NCBI GenBank assembly: GCA_963833195.1
Contig: CAWHXF010000028.1
Location: 744,001-808,000, forward strand
DNA from: Granulosicoccus sp963833195
GTDB lineage: Bacteria > Pseudomonadota > Gammaproteobacteria > Granulosicoccales > Granulosicoccaceae
Direction: 5' to 3'
DNA length: 64,000 nucleotides
Of the stretch, positions 17,397-25,932 are shown one piece after another. A model generated the notes under the pieces. The model saw nothing but the letters and a program-made list of their open reading frames with translations. It was not told the DNA's origin and made no database searches. Positions within the stretch are counted from its first letter, which is position 1. Each line of letters opens with the position of its first letter. The position numbers and the translations under genes are program-made.

Positions 17397-18449
17397 GTGC
17401 CCGCCTCGACCCTGCGCCCCACCTCCGACACCCGCATCGTGGAGGTGGTACCCATGCGCCCGCCGCAGGAGCTCGTCGAGCGCCTGCCGCTGACCCCGGA
17501 CGCCGCGACGCTGGTATCCGGCACGCGCGCGCGAATCGCGGACATCCTGCAAGGCACCGATCCGCGCCTGCTCGTCGTCGTGGGCCCGTGCTCCATCCAC
17601 GACCCGGAGGCGGCGCTCGAGTACGCCGAGCGGCTGGCGAGCGTGCGCGCGGATCACGCCGACGCTCTCGAGCTCGTCATGCGCGTCTACTTCGAGAAAC
17701 CGCGGACCGTCGTCGGCTGGAAGGGTCTGATCAACGATCCACAGCTCGACGGCAGCTTCGACATCGATCGTGGGCTGGAGCTTGCCCGGATGCTGCTCGT
17801 CGAGATCGCGGAGCTCGGCGTGCCGGCGGGCTGCGAGTTCCTGGACGCCGCGACGGGGCAGTACTACGCGGATCTCGTGAGCTGGGGCGCGATCGGCGCA
17901 CGCACGACCGAAAGCCAGGTCCACCGGGAGATCGCCTCGGGACTCTCCTGCCCGGTCGGCTTCAAGAACGGCACCGACGGCAACGTGCGCGTGGCCGTGG
18001 ACGCCATCGCCGCGGCGGGCCATCCGCACGCGTTCCTGAGCCCCACCGAGCAGGGCCGCATCGCGCTCTACCGCACGCGCGGCAACGAGGACGCGCACCT
18101 GATCCTGCGCGGCGGGCGCGAGCCGAACCACGACGCCGCGAGCGTCTCGGCGGCCGCGGCACTGCAGCGCGACGCCGGCCTGGAGCGCCGCATCATGATC
18201 GACTGCAGCCACGCCAACAGCGGCAAGGACTTTCACCGGCAGGTCGAGGTGGCGGCGGGCATCGCGGATCGCGTCGCCGCCGGGGACACCGATATCGGCG
18301 GCGTGATGCTCGAGAGCCACCTCGTCGAAGGGCGACAGGCGATGGAGGTACCGCTCGAGTACGGGCAGAGCATCACGGACGCGTGTCTCGGTTGGGACGA
18401 CACGGTGGGGGTGTTGGAGAGACTGGCGCGGGCGGTGCGGGAGGGGTAG
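17397..18449 (+). CDS. aroG: 3-deoxy-7-phosphoheptulonate (DAHP) synthase, AroG type
   Basis: A 350-residue class I DAHP synthase that condenses phosphoenolpyruvate with erythrose 4-phosphate, the first step of the shikimate pathway. Motifs: Gly-Pro-Cys-Ser-Ile-His-Asp near residue 62 with the metal-binding Cys, Lys-Pro-Arg-Thr-Val-Val-Gly-Trp-Lys-Gly-Leu near residue 100, Gly-Phe-Lys-Asn-Gly-Thr-Asp-Gly near residue 190, and Asp-Cys-Ser-His-Ala-Asn-Ser-Gly-Lys-Asp near residue 267. The N-terminal extension of about 35 residues is that of feedback-regulated AroF/G/H enzymes. Which amino acid inhibits it cannot be read here. The GTG start gives the usual length. An MFS gene follows after 7 bases. 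Confidence 0.92.
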   Translation: MPASTLRPTSDTRIVEVVPMRPPQELVERLPLTPDAATLVSGTRARIADILQGTDPRLLVVVGPCSIHDPEAALEYAERLASVRADHADALELVMRVYFEKPRTVVGWKGLINDPQLDGSFDIDRGLELARMLLVEIAELGVPAGCEFLDAATGQYYADLVSWGAIGARTTESQVHREIASGLSCPVGFKNGTDGNVRVAVDAIAAAGHPHAFLSPTEQGRIALYRTRGNEDAHLILRGGREPNHDAASVSAAAALQRDAGLERRIMIDCSHANSGKDFHRQVEVAAGIADRVAAGDTDIGGVMLESHLVEGRQAMEVPLEYGQSITDACLGWDDTVGVLERLARAVREG

Positions 18450-18456
18450 TCGCGCG

Positions 18457-19683
18457 GTGCAGGCCGATTCGAAGGCTCGGGCCGTGGGGGTGCTCGTGCT
18501 CGCCGAGATCCTCGCCATGTCGCTGTGGTTCACCTCCTCCGCCACGCTCGCCGACCTCGTGGCCGCGACGGGTCTGTCGTCCACGCGTGCGGCACTGCTG
18601 AACTCCGCCGTGCCGGCGGGCTTCGTCGTCGGCGCGCTCGGCATCGCGATCTCGGGCCTCGCCGACCGGCTGGATCCGCGCGGGGTATTCGCGGTTTCCG
18701 CGCTGCTCGCCGCCCTCGCGAACGCGAGCCTCGTCGTCGTGGCGCCCGACGGCTTGCTCGCCGTCGCGGGCCGCGCCGCCGTCGGGCTCTGCCTCGCGGG
18801 CGTCTACCCCGTCGGCATGAAGATCGCGGTCGGCTGGGGTCTCGCGGACCGGGGCCTGCTCGTGGGGCTGCTCGTCGGCGGGCTGACCCTCGGCTCGGCC
18901 GCCCCGCACCTGCTCGCCTTCCTCGGCGGTACGGACTGGCGCGCCACCACGCTCGCGGCCTCGGGGCTCGCCGCGCTCGGCGCACTGCTGGTCTCGTTCA
19001 CGGCCCTCGGTCCGCACCACGCGCGCGCGTCGCGCTTCGATCCACGCTCCGCGACGCTCGCCTGGACGGACGTGCGCATCCGGCGCGCCTTTGCCGGCTA
19101 CCTCGGGCACATGTGGGAGCTGTACGCGATGTGGGCCTGGATCGGCACGGCGACGCTCGCCTCCTACGCGCTGCGCATGGACGCGGCCGAGGCCGCGCCG
19201 CTCGCCAAGCTGACGGCGTTCGTGGCGATCGCCTCGGGCGCGGCGCTCTGTCCGGTCGCGGGGCTGTACGCGGACCGTTTCGGCAAGGCGCGACTGACCG
19301 CGCTCGCGATGCTCGCGAGCGGCACGGCGGCGCTCGCGGCGGCGCTCGCGTTCGGCGGTCCGGCGTGGCTGTTCGCCACGGTCACGGTGCTCTGGGGAGC
19401 GACGATCATCCCCGATTCCGCCCAGTTCTCGGCGCTCGTGGCCGACGCCGCACCGCCGGAGCGCGCGGGCAGCCTGCTCACGCTGCAGACCGCGCTCGGC
19501 TTCGCGCTCACCGTGCTGACCGTGCAGGCGGTCCCGTCGGTGGTCGACGCGATCGGCTGGCGCGCGACCTTCGTCGTGCTGGCGCTCGGGCCCGCGTTCG
19601 GTGTCGTCTCGATCCGACCGCTGGCGCGGGCGGAGGCCGCCTCCCGGGCACGCTCCCCGGCGCGTCGAACCGGCGCGCGCTGA
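18457..19683 (+). CDS. MFS transporter
   Basis: A 408-residue protein with twelve predicted membrane segments in two halves. The loop between helices 2 and 3 has Gly-Leu-Ala-Asp-Arg-Leu-Asp-Pro-Arg-Gly-Val, the standard MFS motif-A position, and an equivalent Gly-Leu-Tyr-Ala-Asp-Arg-Phe-Gly-Lys-Ala occurs after helix 8. Gly-Met-Lys-Ile-Ala-Val-Gly-Trp in helix 5 is a less common variant seen in CynX/NimT-like and related exporters. Substrate unknown. GTG start, 7 bases after aroG, so it may be cotranscribed. The stop lies 21 bases from the decayed hydroxyacid dehydrogenase on the other strand. Confidence 0.82.
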   Translation: MQADSKARAVGVLVLAEILAMSLWFTSSATLADLVAATGLSSTRAALLNSAVPAGFVVGALGIAISGLADRLDPRGVFAVSALLAALANASLVVVAPDGLLAVAGRAAVGLCLAGVYPVGMKIAVGWGLADRGLLVGLLVGGLTLGSAAPHLLAFLGGTDWRATTLAASGLAALGALLVSFTALGPHHARASRFDPRSATLAWTDVRIRRAFAGYLGHMWELYAMWAWIGTATLASYALRMDAAEAAPLAKLTAFVAIASGAALCPVAGLYADRFGKARLTALAMLASGTAALAAALAFGGPAWLFATVTVLWGATIIPDSAQFSALVADAAPPERAGSLLTLQTALGFALTVLTVQAVPSVVDAIGWRATFVVLALGPAFGVVSIRPLARAEAASRARSPARRTGAR

Positions 19684-19704
19684 GCCCCGCCACGGGGGCG
19701 AGCC

Positions 19705-20213
19705 GCGCACGATCGGCGTGGCGCTGCCGACGTGCGGCAGCAGCACCACGTTGTCCAGCCTGCGAAGCGCTTCGGGGACGTGCGGCTCCTGCGCGTAGAC
19801 ATCGAGCGCGGCGCCCGCGATGGCGCCGGAGGACAGCATCTCGATCAGCGCCTCCTCGTCCACCAGATCGCCGCGCGCGACGTTCACGAGCCGGCCCTCC
19901 GGCCCGAGCGCCTCCAGCACGCCGCGGTCCACGAGCCCGCGCGTCTGCGGCGTGCTCGGCGCGATCACGACCAGCCAGTCCACGTCGCGGGCCATCGCGG
20001 TGAGATCTCCAGGTCCGGCAACGCCTCGATGATCTCCCGCGAGCACCCGGCGCTGCCGCCGGTGGCCACGAAGCGGACGCCCTCGGGAAGCGCCGCGAGG
20101 AACGCCGGCTTGTCGTCCGCATCGCAGTACCGGTGGATCGTGAAGTCCCGTTCCAGCTGTTCGACGATGCGCGCCGTGAGGCCGGAAACGAGGAGCAGAT
20201 CGGGTTTCGGCAT
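19705..20213 (-). pseudogene. D-2-hydroxyacid dehydrogenase remnant with internal deletion and frameshift
   Basis: The ATG at 20213 opens a typical N-terminus (Met-Pro-Lys-Pro-Asp-Leu-Leu-Leu-Val-Ser) that follows the family for about 70 residues to Leu-Pro-Asp-Leu-Glu-Ile. There homology jumps to a different frame at about 20000-20008 and resumes at Leu-Thr-Ala-Met-Ala-Arg-Asp, continuing through Asn-Val-Ala-Arg-Gly-Asp and Asp-Val-Tyr-Ala-Gln-Glu-Pro to Leu-Pro-His-Val-Gly-Ser-Ala-Thr. About 115 residues are missing from the middle, including the whole dinucleotide-binding Gly motif, and the last 20 or so residues are gone as well. The join falls at GAGATCTC. It lies downstream of the TctB/TctA fusion and was probably once part of that operon. 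Not functional as an oxidoreductase. Confidence 0.8.
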
Positions 20214-20239
20214 CGAGGACGGCTCTCGGGAGCGCAAGG

Positions 20240-21727
20240 TCAGGGAAGCGATACGGCCTTGCGCCGTCGCAACAGCAGGAGCACGAGCGGGATCGACCAG
20301 ATGACCAGGGTGAAGATCCCGAGACCCGCCGCGATGGGGCGTTCGAAGAACGCGACGAAGCTGCCCTGCGACTTGATCATGGAGGTGACGAAGTTTCGCT
20401 CCAGCATGGGCCCGAGCACGAGCCCGAGAATGGCGGGCGCGATGGGGATGTCGTTCTCCTCCATGAAGAACCCCAGCACGCCGAAGACCAGCATGATGAT
20501 GATCCCCGCGATGGAGTTGTTGATCGCGAAGGAGCCGACGATGCAGAACATCAGGATGATCGGCATGAGGATCCGGCTCGGGATCGACAGCAGCGTTCCC
20601 GCGCCCTTGATCGCCAGCCAGCCGAGCGGCAGCATGATGAGGTTGGCCACGAGGAACACGATGAAGACGGCGTAGATCAGTTGCGGCTCGGTGATGAAGA
20701 CCATGGGGCCGGGGTTGATGCCCTTGAGGTAGAGCACGCCGATCACGATCGCGGTGATCGAGTCCCCGGGGATGCCGAAGACCAGTGCCGGGATCCAGGC
20801 CCCGCTCATCGCGGCGTTGTTCGACGCGCCGGACTCCACGAGGCCCTCGACGTGGCCGTGGCCGAACTTCTCCGGTGTCCTGGAGAATCGCTTCGACACC
20901 GCGTAGGAGATCCAGGCCGCGATGTCCGCTCCGGCGCCCGGAAGCGCGCCGATGGCGGTGCCGAGGACGCTTCCGCGAATCGCCTGGACCGGGTAGGTCA
21001 CGAGGTTCCTCGCCTGCTGGCGGAAGATGCTCGCGCCCCGGCCCTTCTCGATCGACGGCGTATTGCTCCTCGACAGGAACGCGCGGATGACCTCGGAGAT
21101 CGCGAACAGGCCGATCATCGCGGGGATGAACTGGATCCCCGCCAGGAGCTCGACGTTGCCGAACGTGTAGCGCGGCGCGCCGGCGGGGTTCTCGATCCCT
21201 ATGGTCGCCGCGAAGAGTCCGATGAGCAGCGAGACGAGACCGCGGGAGGGCGAGCCCGGGGACACGAAGACGGCGCAGGACAGCCCGAGCACGACGAGCC
21301 AGAAATACTCGAACGACGAGACCTTCAGCGCGATCTCGGCCAGCACCGGCGAGGCGGTGATGAGCACGAGCGTCCCGAGCACCAGCATGGCCACCGTCAT
21401 CACGAGCAGCGACGTCGGCGTGAACCCCAGCACGGGCGACAGGACGATGTAGAGGACGATCAGCGCGAGCACCGTCGCCGCCCGCGCCACGGCGCCCGCG
21501 TCGCGCACCCACCCTTCCAGCCTGACGCCCACACCGCGCTCGCCGCCGAGCAGCGCCTTGCCGACGATGAACAGCCCCACGCCGATCGACGCGATCGCGA
21601 TCGCGCGCGGCATGGTTCCCGCGCCGTAGCTCTGTCCCGGAATGTCCCGGAACGACGTGGCGGACAGGTAGATGCCGATGCCTCCGAGCAGGACGAGGAG
21701 GCCGAGGGTCAGGTCCGTGGCGCGCAT
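20240..21727 (-). pseudogene. In-frame TctB-TctA fusion missing the TctA N-terminus
   Basis: A single 495-residue frame. Residues 1-117 are a TctB (DUF1468) small membrane subunit with four hydrophobic segments, lacking its last portion. From residue 118 (Thr-Leu-Val-Leu-Ile) the sequence is the large subunit TctA, but it starts at a point equivalent to residue 121 of the intact TctA encoded at 31401-32933, so the first 120 residues of TctA, including its first conserved Gly/Pro-rich loop, are absent. The rest runs to a normal TctA C-terminus, with Gly-Ala-Leu-Pro-Gly-Ala-Gly-Ala-Asp near residue 245. The join is in frame. A tripartite tricarboxylate transporter needs separate, complete subunits, so the product is probably non-functional; a working natural fusion is less likely. 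Confidence 0.75.
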
Positions 21728-21823
21728 CGAGCCCTCCCGCCGCGGCGCGAGCCCTGCCGGCCGCGCGCCGTGGCCTTCACGACGTGCGTCGGACGATCCG
21801 TCCCGCGTCCCGCTCCGGGCGGA

Positions 21824-22113
21824 TCATTCCGACGCGAGGCCGGCTTCCTTCATCACCACGCCGAACGCCCCGTCGCTCGGCACGAAGGTCACCTGATCGG
21901 CGGGAAGATCCTCCGACACGAGCCACCCCGCGAGGCCGACGTGACATATGCCGCCCTGCCCCCCACGCCCGATCCGCCGGTCCGGTTCACCACGTTGACC
22001 GGAACGCCGAGCTCTTCCTGCAACCGCGAGGCGATGACGCGACCCACGGCATCGGTCCCGCCGCCCGCGGCCCACGGCACGATCATCTGGATCGGCCGGT
22101 TGAATACGGTGGG
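21824..22113 (-). pseudogene. TctC solute-binding protein remnant (both ends of the gene only)
   Basis: Two pieces of a tripartite tricarboxylate transporter binding protein lie in different frames. The first (22113 to about 21950) encodes Asn-Arg-Pro-Ile-Gln-Met-Ile-Val-Pro-Trp-Ala-Ala-Gly-Gly-Gly-Thr-Asp and the following Val-Asn-Arg-Thr-Gly-Gly-Ser-Gly, the start of the mature protein. The second (to 21824) encodes the C-terminal helix ending Phe-Gly-Val-Val-Met-Lys-Glu-Ala-Gly-Leu. Roughly 200 residues between them are missing, with a frameshift. The signal peptide is also absent: the mature sequence abuts the stop of topoisomerase IB at 22115. Gene order (tctC, tctB, tctA) matches an intact operon, so this is a decayed copy. 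Confidence 0.75.
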
Positions 22114-22114
22114 T

Positions 22115-23206
22115 CTACGCGAGCGATTCCAGGAACCGCAGCACGCTGGTCTCGGACACGTCCAGCCGCTTGCGCGACCGCTTCGCGCGTGCCGGCACGT
22201 CGCGCGCCTCGATGCGCGCGAGCAGCGCCGGGTGGACGTAGTACTTCCTCGCCACCGCCACGGTGTTGCCGAGCACGCCGGCCGCGTGCTTCACGGCCTG
22301 TACCTCGGGGTGTGCGGCGGGATCGGCGCGATGCGCATCGGCGTATTGCCAGGCGGCGACGGTGCCGCCCCAGGTGCGGAAGTCCTTCGCGGTGAAGGGC
22401 TCGCCCGCCGCCTCCTCCAGCCAGGCGTTGACGTCGGACGAGCTCACCGGGTGCACTTCCCCGTCGGCGCCGCGATAGCGGAACAGCCGCTGACCGGGAA
22501 GCTCCTGGCAGTAGAGCACGCTGCGCGCGAGCCCGGCGTCGTGCAGGTCCAGCTCCCGCCGCACGCCGGACTTGCCGTCGAAGTCGAGCAGCAGCGCATC
22601 GCCTTGCACCTCGGCGTGCCTCGCGCGCAGCGTGGTGGCGCCGTGGCTGCCGTTCTGCCTCGCGTACGCGTCGTTGCCCACGCGCACGAGTCCCAGATCG
22701 ATCAGCCGCACCGCCGCGGCGACGACGCGTCGCTTGTCGTGGCGCGCGCCGGTCATCGCCTCGTCCGCCGCCCGGCGGATGCGGTGCAGGCGAGCGCCGA
22801 AGCGCGCGAGACCGTCGAACTTCTCGCGGTTGCGCAGCTCGTGCCACAGCTCGTGGTAGCGGTACTGCTTGCGCCCGCGCGCGTCGAGCCCTGTGCACTG
22901 GATGTGTCCGTACTCCTCGGTACACACCCAGACCTCCCGCCACGCGGGCGGCACGACGAGGGCCCGGCAGCGCGCGAGCGTGGCGGGGTCGGTGAGACTC
23001 GTGCCGTCGGCGCGGTGCCATGAAAAGCCCTTGCCGCGCCGTCGCCGACCGTAGCCCGGTGCGCCGAGATCGGCGTACACCAGCGGCGAGCCCCCACCGC
23101 CGATCGCGCGCACGACGCGCTCGATGGCCAGGTTGCGTTCGTCCTCGGCGAGCCGCTTCGTCATGGCGCGCAGCATGGCCGGTCCACCGATGCCGGCTGC
23201 GCGCAC
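22115..23206 (-). CDS. DNA topoisomerase IB (poxvirus/bacterial type)
   Basis: A 363-residue protein matching bacterial type IB topoisomerases, which relax supercoils by a transient 3'-phosphotyrosyl link. The N-terminal domain shows Gly-Lys-Gly-Phe-Ser-Trp and Pro-Pro-Ala-Trp-Arg-Glu-Val-Trp. The catalytic domain has Arg-Val-Gly-Asn-Asp-Ala-Tyr-Ala, Gly-Lys-Ser-Gly-Val with the catalytic Lys, Lys-Asp-Phe-Arg-Thr-Trp-Gly-Gly-Thr with a catalytic Arg, and the active-site Tyr in Lys-Tyr-Tyr-Val-His-Pro near residues 322-323. Length is slightly above the usual 340-350 residues, and an internal ATG (residue 11 or 15) could be the true start. It lies 18 bases after the GGDEF gene. It appears intact, although genes on both sides carry internal deletions. 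Confidence 0.85.
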   Translation of the reverse strand: MRAAGIGGPAMLRAMTKRLAEDERNLAIERVVRAIGGGGSPLVYADLGAPGYGRRRRGKGFSWHRADGTSLTDPATLARCRALVVPPAWREVWVCTEEYGHIQCTGLDARGRKQYRYHELWHELRNREKFDGLARFGARLHRIRRAADEAMTGARHDKRRVVAAAVRLIDLGLVRVGNDAYARQNGSHGATTLRARHAEVQGDALLLDFDGKSGVRRELDLHDAGLARSVLYCQELPGQRLFRYRGADGEVHPVSSSDVNAWLEEAAGEPFTAKDFRTWGGTVAAWQYADAHRADPAAHPEVQAVKHAAGVLGNTVAVARKYYVHPALLARIEARDVPARAKRSRKRLDVSETSVLRFLESLA

Positions 23207-23224
23207 GGGGCAGAAATTGCAGCA

Positions 23225-25492
23225 TCACGCGACCCGCGGCAGCGCGACACCTCGCTCCTCGGCCGGGTCCAGGCCCCAGGCCGTGATGAACGTGCCGCCC
23301 GCCTGCGCCGCCGCGAAGCGGTAGCCCTGCAGCAGCACGGGCGCGACGCCGCGCAGGGCGATGTGCACGCCCGCGTCGCGCAGACGCCCGAGCACGTCCG
23401 CGTTGAGCTCCACGATGTCCTCGGTCACCTCGACGCAAAGCCGCGCGGCGGGCAGCTCGAGCCGGTCGATCCGCTCGAGCAGCGCATCGGCGAAGTCGTC
23501 GGTGCGCATGGATTCGGCCGACATGTTCAGCGACAGCACGAAGTCCGCGCCCACCCGGGCCTCGCGCAGCCAACGGCGCAGCGCCGCCGTTCCCAGCCGC
23601 ATCATCTCGATGTCCAGACGCTGACCGATCGCGCCCGAGAGCTCCCCGGCGAAGGCGGCCGGCGCCGTCACCGAGCCGTCGACGTTCCTGATCCTCGCGA
23701 GCGCTTCGGCGCCGACCAGACGCGTTTCGCCGTCGCTCGACAAGCGCACGATCGGCTGATACCAAGCCTCGAGGCGACGCTCGTCCAGCGCGAGCGCCAG
23801 CACGTCGGGCCGCTCGGTCGCGGGTCTGCCCGACCCGCCCACCCCGCGCGACTGGCGACGACGGCGCTTCTGCGCGTACATCGAGGCATCGGCGGCGTGC
23901 AGCACCTCGGCGAGCGCGCGTCCCTCGCCGGACGTGCCGACGCCGACGCTGCAGCCGATCGCGTACCGACCGAAGCTCGTGCGTACCGGTTCGTCGAAGA
24001 TCGCCTGCACGCGCGCGCACACGCGCGCCGCGTCGCCGGCGTCGGCCCCCGGCAGCACGACGACGAACTCGTCCCCGCCCCAGCGCACCGGCACGGCGCG
24101 CTCGTCGAGCACGCCCTCGAGCCGGCGCGCCACCGCGACGAGGATCTCGTCGCCCGCGGCGTGGCCGGCGCAATCGTTGACGGCCTTGAAGCCGTCGAGG
24201 TCGAGAAACAGCACCGACGCGGGCACGGACGGGCTCGTCCGGTCGAGCTCGTCGATGATCGCGCCGCCGCGCTGACGGTTCATGAGACCGGTCAGCTCGT
24301 CGCGCGTGGCCTGCGCGACGAGCTTCTGCTCGGCGAGCCCGCGTTCGCGTCGATCGACCACCAGGTCGGCGGCGAGCTTGTCGATGCTGCGCGCGATGTG
24401 TCCGATCTCGTCGCCGGTGGGGTCGGCGAGCATCGTGCGCAGGTCCCCGGCGGCGACGCGCTCCGCCGCCCGGGCGACGCCCGCCAGGCGGCGCCCCAGC
24501 GGGTGCAGGAACATGACCCACCCCAGCAGCACGAGCGCGGCGCTGGCGATGCCCGCCGCCAGCACGACGCGCTTGACCTCGGCGACCGGCGCGAAGGATT
24601 CCGCGCGATCGATCTTCACGACGAGGCCCCAACCGGTGTCGGGCAGGGTCTCGATCGCCAGGATCGATTCGATGCCGCGGTAGTCCTTCGCGTTCACCAG
24701 ACGCCCGCCGGGCGAGTGCAGCGCCTGGTTGATCGGCAGCCCCTTCGAGGCGGGCACCACCTTGTCGAAGGCCGCGTCGCGCGCGAAGCGCAGCAGCGTG
24801 ATGAACTGGGCGTCGCCGCTCGTCGTGGGCTGCGCGATGTGCGCCTCGCTCGTCTGTCCGAAGCCTTCGTGCTCGAGCACCGGATCCACCACCGGTGCGA
24901 GCCGGGTCTCGAGCAGCAGGGCGCCGAGCGTGCGACCGTTCGCGGTCCGGACCGGCGCCGCCATGCCGAGCCGCGGCGCTCCCGCGGCCGTGCGGAAGGC
25001 CTCGCCGAACAGCGTCGTGGCGGTATCCATCGCACGAGTCGCCAGCGTCGGGTCGCGCGGCGTCCAGGAATGCCCGACCGAACGGCCGAGCGAGCGCCCC
25101 TCGCGATCGACGATGTCGACGCCCACGATCTCGGAGCCGAGCAGCCCCGCGGAGCGGGTCAGGGACTCGGCCAGCGCGGCCAGGGGCGGTGTGCCGGTGG
25201 ACGGGGCGAAGCCGGGGGCGGCGGGCGGGGCCTCGTTCTCCAGGGCCTCGAGCGAGCGGCGCACGTCGGCATCGCTCGCGAGCGAATCGGCCTCGCGCCG
25301 GTAGCTCGAGAGCACGTCGGTGATGCGCGCGCCCTCGAGCCGGCGCACGTTCATCAGGTCCGTCTCGATGCGCTCGGACAGACGGGCCTCGATCACGAAC
25401 ACCGTCGCCGCGCTCGACAGCAGGATCGGAAACGTGACGACCACGAGCCACACCGCCAGGCGCGCGCGAATGCCGAGCCCTGCAGTGTTCAT
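23225..25492 (-). CDS. Membrane GGDEF-EAL protein with cache-type sensor and a gutted EAL domain
   Basis: A 755-residue protein. A first membrane helix (about residues 10-32), a periplasmic sensor of about 280 residues (dCache-like), a second helix near residue 325, a HAMP-like linker, then GGDEF and EAL regions. The diguanylate cyclase site is a canonical GGDEF at 472-476; no RxxD inhibitory site is seen just before it. The phosphodiesterase domain starts normally, with Tyr-Gln-Pro-Ile-Val and EAL at 596-598, and runs to Val-His-Ile-Ala-Leu at 713. There the expected Asp-Asp-Phe-Gly block and everything to the final Leu-Gln-Gly-Tyr-Arg-Phe is missing, about 100 residues. Metal ligands are lost, so it probably acts as a diguanylate cyclase only. 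Probable cyclic di-GMP regulator at the inner membrane. Confidence 0.8.
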   Translation of the reverse strand: MNTAGLGIRARLAVWLVVVTFPILLSSAATVFVIEARLSERIETDLMNVRRLEGARITDVLSSYRREADSLASDADVRRSLEALENEAPPAAPGFAPSTGTPPLAALAESLTRSAGLLGSEIVGVDIVDREGRSLGRSVGHSWTPRDPTLATRAMDTATTLFGEAFRTAAGAPRLGMAAPVRTANGRTLGALLLETRLAPVVDPVLEHEGFGQTSEAHIAQPTTSGDAQFITLLRFARDAAFDKVVPASKGLPINQALHSPGGRLVNAKDYRGIESILAIETLPDTGWGLVVKIDRAESFAPVAEVKRVVLAAGIASAALVLLGWVMFLHPLGRRLAGVARAAERVAAGDLRTMLADPTGDEIGHIARSIDKLAADLVVDRRERGLAEQKLVAQATRDELTGLMNRQRGGAIIDELDRTSPSVPASVLFLDLDGFKAVNDCAGHAAGDEILVAVARRLEGVLDERAVPVRWGGDEFVVVLPGADAGDAARVCARVQAIFDEPVRTSFGRYAIGCSVGVGTSGEGRALAEVLHAADASMYAQKRRRRQSRGVGGSGRPATERPDVLALALDERRLEAWYQPIVRLSSDGETRLVGAEALARIRNVDGSVTAPAAFAGELSGAIGQRLDIEMMRLGTAALRRWLREARVGADFVLSLNMSAESMRTDDFADALLERIDRLELPAARLCVEVTEDIVELNADVLGRLRDAGVHIALRGVAPVLLQGYRFAAAQAGGTFITAWGLDPAEERGVALPRVA

Positions 25493-25668
25493 CGCTGACG
25501 TGCCGCTCCGGGACGTGCCTTGGTGGCGGCACGCCCGGTGCTCGACTTGAGGCCTCCCCTCCGATGCCTGCGCGGGAACGCCGTCGGTAGCAATTACAGC
25601 CGATGTCGGGCGCGGCGGCGCGCGGTCGCAGGATCGCCGCCACGCTCACTCCGTCGAGGATCCGTCCC

Positions 25669-25932
25669 GTGAAACCAGTCCCGGTCGCCCTGCTCCTGGC
25701 GCTCGCTGCCGCTGCGGCCCCGGCGCTCGCCGACGAGCTCGAGGGCGCGATCCTCGCCTACGACCGCGTGGCGAACGTCATCGTGATGAGCGACAAGAGC
25801 GTCGTGCCGCTCGAGAGCTTCACGGGCGAGCTGCCCGCCGATCTCGTCGCCGGGGACCGCGTGTCGATCGTCTACCGCTCGGACGAGGACGCCGGCATCA
25901 ACGCTGTCGAGTCGGTGGAGCGCGTCGACTGA
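25669..25932 (+). CDS. Small secreted DUF1344-type protein
   Basis: An 87-residue protein from a GTG preceded by a GAGGA ribosome site at 25656-25660; this start gives a clean signal peptide (residues 1-22, ending Ala-Leu-Ala). The mature part of about 65 residues has the DUF1344 pattern: Glu-Gly-Ala-Ile-Leu-Ala-Tyr-Asp, then Val-Ile-Val-Met-Ser-Asp and Gly-Asp-Arg-Val-Ser-Ile-Val-Tyr, predicted to form a small beta-barrel-like fold. The family is periplasmic with no known function. A longer in-frame start at 25603 would place 22 basic residues in front of the signal and is disfavoured. The stop directly abuts the stop of the convergent aldo/keto reductase. Confidence 0.7.
   Translation: MKPVPVALLLALAAAAAPALADELEGAILAYDRVANVIVMSDKSVVPLESFTGELPADLVAGDRVSIVYRSDEDAGINAVESVERVD

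Noticed and set aside
16300..17400. Terminators after the SMP-30 gene or ldhA
   Set aside because: Short GC inverted repeats occur but none has a T-tract, and such repeats are expected by chance at this GC content.
20240..21727. A functional natural TctB-TctA fusion
   Set aside because: Comparison with the intact TctA in the same window shows the first 120 residues, including a conserved loop, are missing, which fits deletion better than fusion.
22083..25649. A 1188-codon minus-strand open frame and several other frames above 500 codons (for example 2721-4715 minus, 3149-5251 plus, 11590-13401 plus in its first part)
   Set aside because: They are out-of-phase shadows of real genes in GC-rich DNA: extreme Arg/Gly/Ala/Pro content, no family features, and they cover genes with clear motifs in another frame.
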